Source of the DNA: Eshraghiella sp050874365
GTDB taxonomy: Bacteria; Bacillota; Clostridia; Lachnospirales; Lachnospiraceae
Assembly (NCBI GenBank): GCA_050874365.1
Contig: JBNMKN010000058.1
Location: 1-11,318, forward strand
Length of the DNA: 11,318 nucleotides
Reading direction: 5' to 3'
The position numbers and the translations under genes are program-made. This document shows positions 7,411-11,318 of the stretch, piece by piece. The notes below the pieces were generated by a model. It was not told the DNA's origin. It saw only the letters and a program-made list of their open reading frames with translations, and searched no databases. Within the stretch, counting starts at the first letter, position 1. Each line of letters begins with the position of its first letter.

Positions 7411-7515
7411 AAATTACGAAACATGCATCTTCCTTCATTTTAAGGTAGCTTCCATACAAACATCCACCTACCCACCCGCCACTCCTACCCGAGCTGGAAA
7501 ATCTTCTACACAGCC
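7411..7515. other. C-rich non-coding segment after the array
   Basis: Repeat similarity stops soon after 7410 and the strand composition flips. The array is purine-rich on the plus strand, whereas 7463-7490 is pyrimidine-rich, with several CCC and CC tracts. Its minus strand has GGG and GG tracts that could form a two-layer G-quadruplex. No gene is supported: the leftward open frame across 7247-7522 runs through the 64-bp repeats and has no ribosome binding site. Confidence 0.4.
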
Positions 7516-7544
7516 TTTTCAACCGGGTTCTATTGTGATAAAAT
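7516..7544 (+). promoter_or_regulatory. Extended -10 promoter for the 166-residue membrane protein
   Basis: TTTTCA (7516-7521) and TAAAAT (7539-7544) are separated by 17 bases, and the -10 box is preceded by TGA (7536-7538), an extended -10 element. Transcription would start near 7551, about 43 bases before the ATG. An inverted repeat sits exactly at that start. Confidence 0.6.
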
Positions 7545-7551
7545 CAACTTG

Positions 7552-7567
7552 GTTAGCTGCGACTAAC
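7552..7567. promoter_or_regulatory. Inverted repeat GTTAG-N6-CTAAC at the transcription start, candidate operator
   Basis: GTTAG (7552-7556) and CTAAC (7563-7567) are perfect inverted arms separated by CTGCGA. The site overlaps the predicted start of transcription, the usual place for a repressor operator. GTTAG/CTAAC half-sites resemble those of DtxR/IdeR-family metal-dependent repressors, but that likeness is from memory and no such regulator is visible here. It could also be a short hairpin at the 5' end of the mRNA. Confidence 0.4.
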
Positions 7568-7593
7568 TTAAAATATGAAAAGAGGTTGAAAGA

Positions 7594-8094
7594 ATGATAG
7601 TAAAAATATGCGTTGTAGTTGTATTTTGCATTTTGTATTGGTTAATGTGCTATTTGGGAACAGGGGGAGATGAGAAAAACATAAAATCCTTCAGGTCATA
7701 CCCTGATGAAGTAAAAGAAATTGTTAAGAAGGATGAAATGCTTTCGGGAAAAATCCCCGGACCTGTTAATATGACAAAAGTATTTTTGTCCAATGTAATA
7801 TTGTTTGCCGTAGTTTTTCTTGTTATCGGAGTGATACTTAGATTTACCGTGGGATTTAGGAGTTTTGCAGAAGCACTGATTTATTTTGTGGCGTTCGGGC
7901 AGATAATAAATCTTTTTGACTTGTTAGTAATTGACCTTATGTGGTGGAGAAACTCACCAAGAATCAGGTTTTCATGTGCAAAAGAAAAAAGTCTTTACAA
8001 AAATCCAAAGCCACATGCGGCATCTTTTGTACGAGGAATTGTTATGTTTTTAATACCGTCGGTTATTGCGGCAGGAATTATCAGCCTGTTCTAA
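7594..8094 (+). CDS. Four-helix membrane protein of unknown function
   Basis: This 166-residue protein has four likely membrane segments, at about residues 2-22, 63-86, 93-117 and 146-165. Between the first two lies a polar region (DEKNIKSFRSYPDEV, then KEIVKKDEM) of about 40 residues. The third segment ends in NLFDLLVIDLMWWRN, with acidic residues and a Trp pair that look functionally constrained, and the loop after it is basic. There is no signal peptide cleavage site that I can see. AGAGG at 7581-7585 supports the ATG at 7594. It has its own promoter with a candidate operator in front. The next gene starts 91 bp later from a separate promoter, so it is probably transcribed largely alone. 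It resembles hypothetical proteins common in Firmicutes. I cannot assign a function. Confidence 0.85.
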   Translation: MIVKICVVVVFCILYWLMCYLGTGGDEKNIKSFRSYPDEVKEIVKKDEMLSGKIPGPVNMTKVFLSNVILFAVVFLVIGVILRFTVGFRSFAEALIYFVAFGQIINLFDLLVIDLMWWRNSPRIRFSCAKEKSLYKNPKPHAASFVRGIVMFLIPSVIAAGIISLF

Positions 8095-8125
8095 AACAGA
8101 GAAGCAGGGAAACGCTTTTCCACCC

Positions 8126-8154
8126 TTGAATTTATGTATCCTCTGTGGTAATAT
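8126..8154 (+). promoter_or_regulatory. Strong extended -10 promoter for the SEC-C/lrgA/lrgB operon
   Basis: TTGAAT (8126-8131) and TAATAT (8149-8154) are separated by 17 bases, with TGG directly before the -10 box. Transcription would start near 8161, about 25 bases before the ATG at 8186. The -35 hexamer matches consensus at five of six positions. Confidence 0.75.
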
Positions 8155-8185
8155 TCCTTTGATAAAAAGGCAGGAGGCGTATTTA

Positions 8186-9202
8186 ATGGATTCAAATAAA
8201 GATATTTTAAATACTATCAGTGACAGTAACAGACGTTTTGCAAAGAAAAAAAGAGAAGAAGAGCTTCTTGGAGTGCCTGAAAAAGTAGCAGCAGAGCTTG
8301 AGAAGGCAATGGAACAGGAAGATAACGGATATTTTGATAAAGCAAAAGATATATGTGAACAGATTCTTGCAACAGAAGAAGGCAGGGATGATGAACAGGT
8401 TAAGCTTACATTGGCAAGGATATATCCTAAAGTGCTTGAAACAGATATTTACGACTGTAATAAAAGATACCAGACGGACGTGGATGATTATTTTAAATTC
8501 CTTGACGGCATTACAATGAATGACCTTATGCAGGAATATGTTGTAGAAACGCTGGCTAAGTTTTGTGAGCTAATGGAAAATGAGTGGTACAGACCTCTTT
8601 TCAGGGAGTTTGTTGCCACTGTTGAGAAGAAAGGCTATCTCACAAAAGAAGAGTACAGAAAAACACTTGATTCTGCCTACGCATCTGCCGAATCGGTTGT
8701 ATATTTTGATGACAATAAAATAGGTATTATAATGAAGAATGTCCTTAAATCGGGATATGAAAGAGCATATGTTTTGTCCGAGGTTGAAGAATCGGATAAA
8801 AGACAGAAAATGGAAATGGACATATATACCAATATATATTATCTTTGCCGTTACTACGAGGATAATACGGATGAAGTAGAATATATTATGTCAGCATATC
8901 CTCACAGCTATGAGACTATAGAAAAAGATGTTGAAGAAATTAAGTCTGATAAACAGGCTAAAATTTCAAAAACTTTGGATAAGCTGGTTCCTTTTGCCGC
9001 CAAAAATATAGACAGGGAAGCACTTGAAACAGCTATGGACAAGGCATATCAGTATGTTTTGAACAGCCACAGGCAGCCTGAATTAATCCACAGCGGAAAG
9101 CAGCCATACTATAGAAAAAATATCAAAATAGGACGCAATGACTTATGCCCATGTGGCTCAGGACGTAAATACAAACAGTGTTGCGGAAAAGATGTAAAAT
9201 GA
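8186..9202 (+). CDS. SEC-C motif protein of unknown function
   Basis: This is a 338-residue, highly charged and probably all-helical cytoplasmic protein. I place the start at the ATG at 8186, preceded by AGGAGG at 8172-8177. A longer frame from 8066 would start within the previous gene and contain the promoter, so it is rejected. The last 18 residues form a SEC-C zinc-binding motif, Cys321-Pro-Cys323, eight residues, Cys332-Cys333, within IGRNDLCPCGSGRKYKQCC. This motif is known from the SecA C-terminus, where it binds zinc and SecB or ribosomes, and as a tail on many uncharacterised proteins. Residues about 20-60 form a charged helical stretch resembling a helical repeat (EKAMEQEDNGYFDKAKDICEQ). 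I recognise nothing in the central 200 residues. It lies first in an apparent operon, and its stop codon overlaps the lrgA start by 4 bp (ATGA). Confidence 0.85.
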   Translation: MDSNKDILNTISDSNRRFAKKKREEELLGVPEKVAAELEKAMEQEDNGYFDKAKDICEQILATEEGRDDEQVKLTLARIYPKVLETDIYDCNKRYQTDVDDYFKFLDGITMNDLMQEYVVETLAKFCELMENEWYRPLFREFVATVEKKGYLTKEEYRKTLDSAYASAESVVYFDDNKIGIIMKNVLKSGYERAYVLSEVEESDKRQKMEMDIYTNIYYLCRYYEDNTDEVEYIMSAYPHSYETIEKDVEEIKSDKQAKISKTLDKLVPFAAKNIDREALETAMDKAYQYVLNSHRQPELIHSGKQPYYRKNIKIGRNDLCPCGSGRKYKQCCGKDVK

Positions 9203-9567
9203 AATACTTAAAACAATTTTTAATAATATTATTGATTTCGCTTATTGGGGAAGTAATGCACTATTTTATTCCGTTGCCGGTACCGGCAAGTATTTACGGA
9301 ATGGCAATTCTTTTTGTGGGTCTTGTGACCAAAATAATCCCTCTTGATTCCGTTAAAGACGCAGGAAAATTAATGATTGAAATTATGCCTGTGATGTTTA
9401 TACCGGCAGGGGTGGGGCTTATGGCAAGCTTTGGGGTATTAAAGCCTATGCTTGTTCCGTTTTGCGTGGTACTTATTGTAACTGTTGTTACAGTTATAAT
9501 AGTAACGGGTCACGTTTCACAGTTTATTATTAAATCAGGAAAGAAGAAAAATAAAGAAAATGAATGA
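9199..9567 (+). CDS. lrgA: LrgA/CidA family membrane protein
   Basis: This 122-residue protein has about four hydrophobic segments (about 5-25, 30-48, 60-82 and 85-106) and a basic tail ending in KKKNKENE. The family signature is clear: PLPVPASIYGMAILF at about 25-39 and MPVMFIPAGVGLM at about 63-75. Members pair with LrgB-type proteins. They were described as holin-like and antiholin-like modulators of murein hydrolase activity in staphylococci, and LrgAB/PftAB pairs take up pyruvate in Streptococcus and Bacillus. The ATG at 9199 overlaps the upstream stop codon as ATGA, which suggests translational coupling. An in-frame GTG at 9178 would add seven unlikely residues. LrgA and CidA cannot be told apart by sequence alone, so the symbol marks family membership. 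Confidence 0.9.
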   Translation: MKYLKQFLIILLISLIGEVMHYFIPLPVPASIYGMAILFVGLVTKIIPLDSVKDAGKLMIEIMPVMFIPAGVGLMASFGVLKPMLVPFCVVLIVTVVTVIIVTGHVSQFIIKSGKKKNKENE

Positions 9568-10252
9568 GTTTTTTCAAATATCGGCATTTGCGGGAGTTAC
9601 ATTGAGCCTTGTGGCATATATGCTTGGTATGTTTCTTAAGAAAAAATTCAAGCTTGCTATATTTAATCCGCTTTTGATTTCTATTGTGGTTACAATCATA
9701 GTTCTTCTTGTATCAAAGACCGATTATGAAGTGTATAACGAGGGTGCAAGATACTTAAGCTGGCTTCTTACACCGGCAACGGTATGCCTTGCAATACCCC
9801 TTTATGAACAGCTTGATTTATTGAAAAAAAATTACAAAGCTGTATTTGCAGGAATTCTTTCAGGCGTTTTAACAAGTCTTGCCACGGTTTTTGTGCTGGC
9901 AAAATTAATGAAATTAAACCATACCGAATACATAACACTTCTGCCTAAATCTATAACAACGGCAATCGGAATGGGAATTTCAGAAGAACTTGGCGGATAT
10001 GTTACCATAACGGTGGCAATAATTGTACTTACAGGTGTTGTGGGTAATATTTTCGGAGAAATAATTTGTAAAATATTCCACATTACCGAACCGATATCAA
10101 AAGGTCTTGCACTTGGAACCTCATCCCATGCGATAGGAACGGCTAAAGCAATGGAAATGGGAGAAGTGGAAGGGGCAATGAGCAGTCTTTCCATTGCCGT
10201 GGCAGGAATTCTGACTGTAATATTTGCATCTGTTTTTTCTCATTTTATTTAA
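9560..10252 (+). CDS. lrgB: LrgB/CidB family membrane protein
   Basis: This 230-residue integral membrane protein is of normal length for LrgB. It has six to eight hydrophobic segments and two conserved family blocks: LLPKSITTAIGMGISEELGG at 127-146 and GTSSHAIGTAKAMEMGEVEG at 187-206. The first 22 residues form a membrane segment, followed by a basic cluster at 27-31. It forms a functional pair with LrgA, either in pyruvate transport or in control of cell lysis. Its ATG lies 8 bp inside the end of lrgA with no strong ribosome binding site of its own (only the A-rich AAAGAAGAAAAATAAAG), so its translation probably depends on lrgA. No terminator hairpin is obvious before the pckA promoter, so some readthrough into pckA is possible. 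Confidence 0.93.
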   Translation: MNEFFQISAFAGVTLSLVAYMLGMFLKKKFKLAIFNPLLISIVVTIIVLLVSKTDYEVYNEGARYLSWLLTPATVCLAIPLYEQLDLLKKNYKAVFAGILSGVLTSLATVFVLAKLMKLNHTEYITLLPKSITTAIGMGISEELGGYVTITVAIIVLTGVVGNIFGEIICKIFHITEPISKGLALGTSSHAIGTAKAMEMGEVEGAMSSLSIAVAGILTVIFASVFSHFI

Positions 10253-10282
10253 CCAGATGATAAAAGTATATGGTGAAAAGTC

Positions 10283-10310
10283 TTGATTTTAAATGATATT
10301 TATGTATAAT
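10283..10310 (+). promoter_or_regulatory. Promoter of pckA
   Basis: TTGATT (10283-10288) is followed after 16 bases by a perfect TATAAT (10305-10310). Transcription would start near 10317, leaving a leader of about 34 bases. This is the best -10 box in the window and fits a strongly expressed gene. Confidence 0.8.
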
Positions 10311-10350
10311 TAATACGAACAATTAATTTAGAAAAGGAGTCAGAGACAAG

Positions 10351-11318
10351 ATGGCAACAATTGATTTAACTAAATATGGCATCACAGGTGCTACTGAAAT
10401 TGTACACAATCCTTCTTACGAATTATTATTTGAAGAAGAGACTAAGGCAGACCTTGAAGGTTACGATAAGGGACAGGTTAGTGAACTTGGCGCTGTAAAC
10501 GTAATGACAGGTGTTTATACAGGACGTTCTCCTAAAGATAAGTACATTGTTATGGATGAGAATTCTAAGGACACAGTATGGTGGACTTCAGATGAATACA
10601 AGAACGATAATCATCCACTTTCAGAAGATAACTGGAAAATTTTAAAGGAAATTGCTAAGAAAGAACTTTCTAACAAGAAACTTTATGTAGTAGACGCATT
10701 CTGCGGTGCTAACAAAGATACACGTATGGCAATCCGTTTTATCGTAGAAGTAGCTTGGCAGGCACACTTTGTTACAAATATGTTCATCAAACCAACAGAT
10801 GAAGAATTAGCAAATTTTGAACCTGACTTTATCGTATACAATGCTTCTAAGGCAAAAGTTGAGAACTACAAAGAACTTGGCTTAAATTCTGAGACAGCAG
10901 TTGCATTCAATATTACAAGCCGTGAACAGGTTATCATCAACACATGGTACGGCGGAGAAATGAAGAAGGGTATGTTCTCTATGATGAACTACTACTTACC
11001 ACTTAAGGGTATGGCTTCTATGCACTGCTCTGCAAACACAGACTTAAATGGTGAGAACACAGCCGTATTCTTCGGTCTTTCAGGAACAGGTAAGACAACA
11101 TTATCTACCGATCCTAAGCGTCTCCTCATCGGTGATGACGAGCACGGCTGGGATGACAACGGCGTATTCAACTTCGAGGGTGGATGCTACGCTAAGGTTA
11201 TCGACCTTGATAAGGATTCTGAGCCGGATATCTACAACGCAATCAGAAGAGATGCTCTTCTTGAGAACGTAACTGTAGATGCAAACGGAAAGATTGATTT
11301 CGCAGACAAGAGAGTTAC
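10351..11318 (+). CDS. pckA: Phosphoenolpyruvate carboxykinase (ATP), N-terminal part (runs off the right edge)
   Basis: The first 322 codons of a protein normally about 530-540 residues long are present. It interconverts oxaloacetate plus ATP with phosphoenolpyruvate, ADP and CO2. In rumen and gut anaerobes it often runs in the carboxylating, ATP-forming direction. Recognisable elements are the substrate-binding TGRSPKDKY (57-65), the metal ligands Lys206 in GGEMKKGMF and His225 in SMHCSAN, the P-loop GLSGTGKTT (242-250, Lys248), and the kinase-2 motif IGDDEHGWDD with Asp262 and Asp263. These line up with E. coli PckA with an offset of about seven residues. The nucleotide-binding motif marks it as the ATP-dependent type, not the GTP type. 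AAGGAG at 10334-10339 precedes the ATG. Codon use (many TCT, GCT and CGT codons) differs from its neighbours and suggests high expression. Confidence 0.96.
   Translation, partial: MATIDLTKYGITGATEIVHNPSYELLFEEETKADLEGYDKGQVSELGAVNVMTGVYTGRSPKDKYIVMDENSKDTVWWTSDEYKNDNHPLSEDNWKILKEIAKKELSNKKLYVVDAFCGANKDTRMAIRFIVEVAWQAHFVTNMFIKPTDEELANFEPDFIVYNASKAKVENYKELGLNSETAVAFNITSREQVIINTWYGGEMKKGMFSMMNYYLPLKGMASMHCSANTDLNGENTAVFFGLSGTGKTTLSTDPKRLLIGDDEHGWDDNGVFNFEGGCYAKVIDLDKDSEPDIYNAIRRDALLENVTVDANGKIDFADKRV

Noticed and set aside
7247..7522. Leftward 91-residue open frame
   Set aside because: It runs through the 64-bp repeats and the C-rich segment, has no ribosome binding site, and the repeat period is not a multiple of three, so no repeated peptide results.
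6670..7593. Insertion sequence, retron or diversity-generating element remnant
   Set aside because: No transposase or reverse transcriptase fragment, no terminal inverted repeats and no target-site duplication could be seen.
8108..8121. Hairpin GGAAA-CGCT-TTTCC as a terminator after the membrane-protein gene
   Set aside because: The stem is only about 5 bp and no T-run follows it.
8066..8185. 40-residue N-terminal extension of the SEC-C protein
   Set aside because: It would begin inside the previous gene and include the promoter at 8126-8154. AGGAGG before the ATG at 8186 is a much better start.

Overview
The window looks like chromosomal DNA from a low-GC Gram-positive bacterium, most likely a clostridial anaerobe of the Lachnospiraceae type. 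The reasons are AT-rich intergenic DNA, strong AGGAGG-type ribosome binding sites, sigma-A style promoters and the protein flavour of GltB/GltD, LrgA/LrgB and ATP-dependent PEPCK. No taxonomic search was possible, so the family is an inference.

Layout. (1) 1-207, minus strand: the N-terminus of an unidentified membrane protein that runs off the left edge, with a good sigma-A promoter at 237-265. (2) 208-561: a divergent regulatory region holding two near-identical palindromes whose centres are 53 bp apart, an 11-bp direct repeat over a weak promoter, and a leader before gltB. (3) 562-6610: gltB-gltD, the two subunits of NADPH-type glutamate synthase, 19 bp apart and closed by a strong intrinsic terminator at 6633-6669. 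(4) 6670-7593: almost 1 kb with no credible gene. It holds a G-rich segment, diverged repeat copies, eight contiguous copies of a 64-bp tandem repeat, and a C-rich segment. It ends in a promoter with an inverted repeat at the expected transcription start. (5) 7594-8094: a four-helix membrane protein of unknown function. (6) 8186-10252: a likely operon of a SEC-C zinc-motif protein, lrgA and lrgB, with 4-bp and 8-bp overlaps between neighbours and a strong extended -10 promoter in front. (7) 10351 to the right edge: the first 322 codons of pckA, ATP-dependent phosphoenolpyruvate carboxykinase, with its own promoter.

How the genes fit together. GltBD makes glutamate from glutamine and 2-oxoglutarate. 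PckA links oxaloacetate and phosphoenolpyruvate. LrgAB-type proteins act in some Firmicutes as pyruvate transporters and in others in control of cell lysis. The window is therefore mostly central carbon and nitrogen metabolism. The genes look ordinary. The unusual material is in the non-coding DNA, above all the 64-bp array, in which GGTAGAA and its reverse complement TTCTACC alternate every 32 bp.
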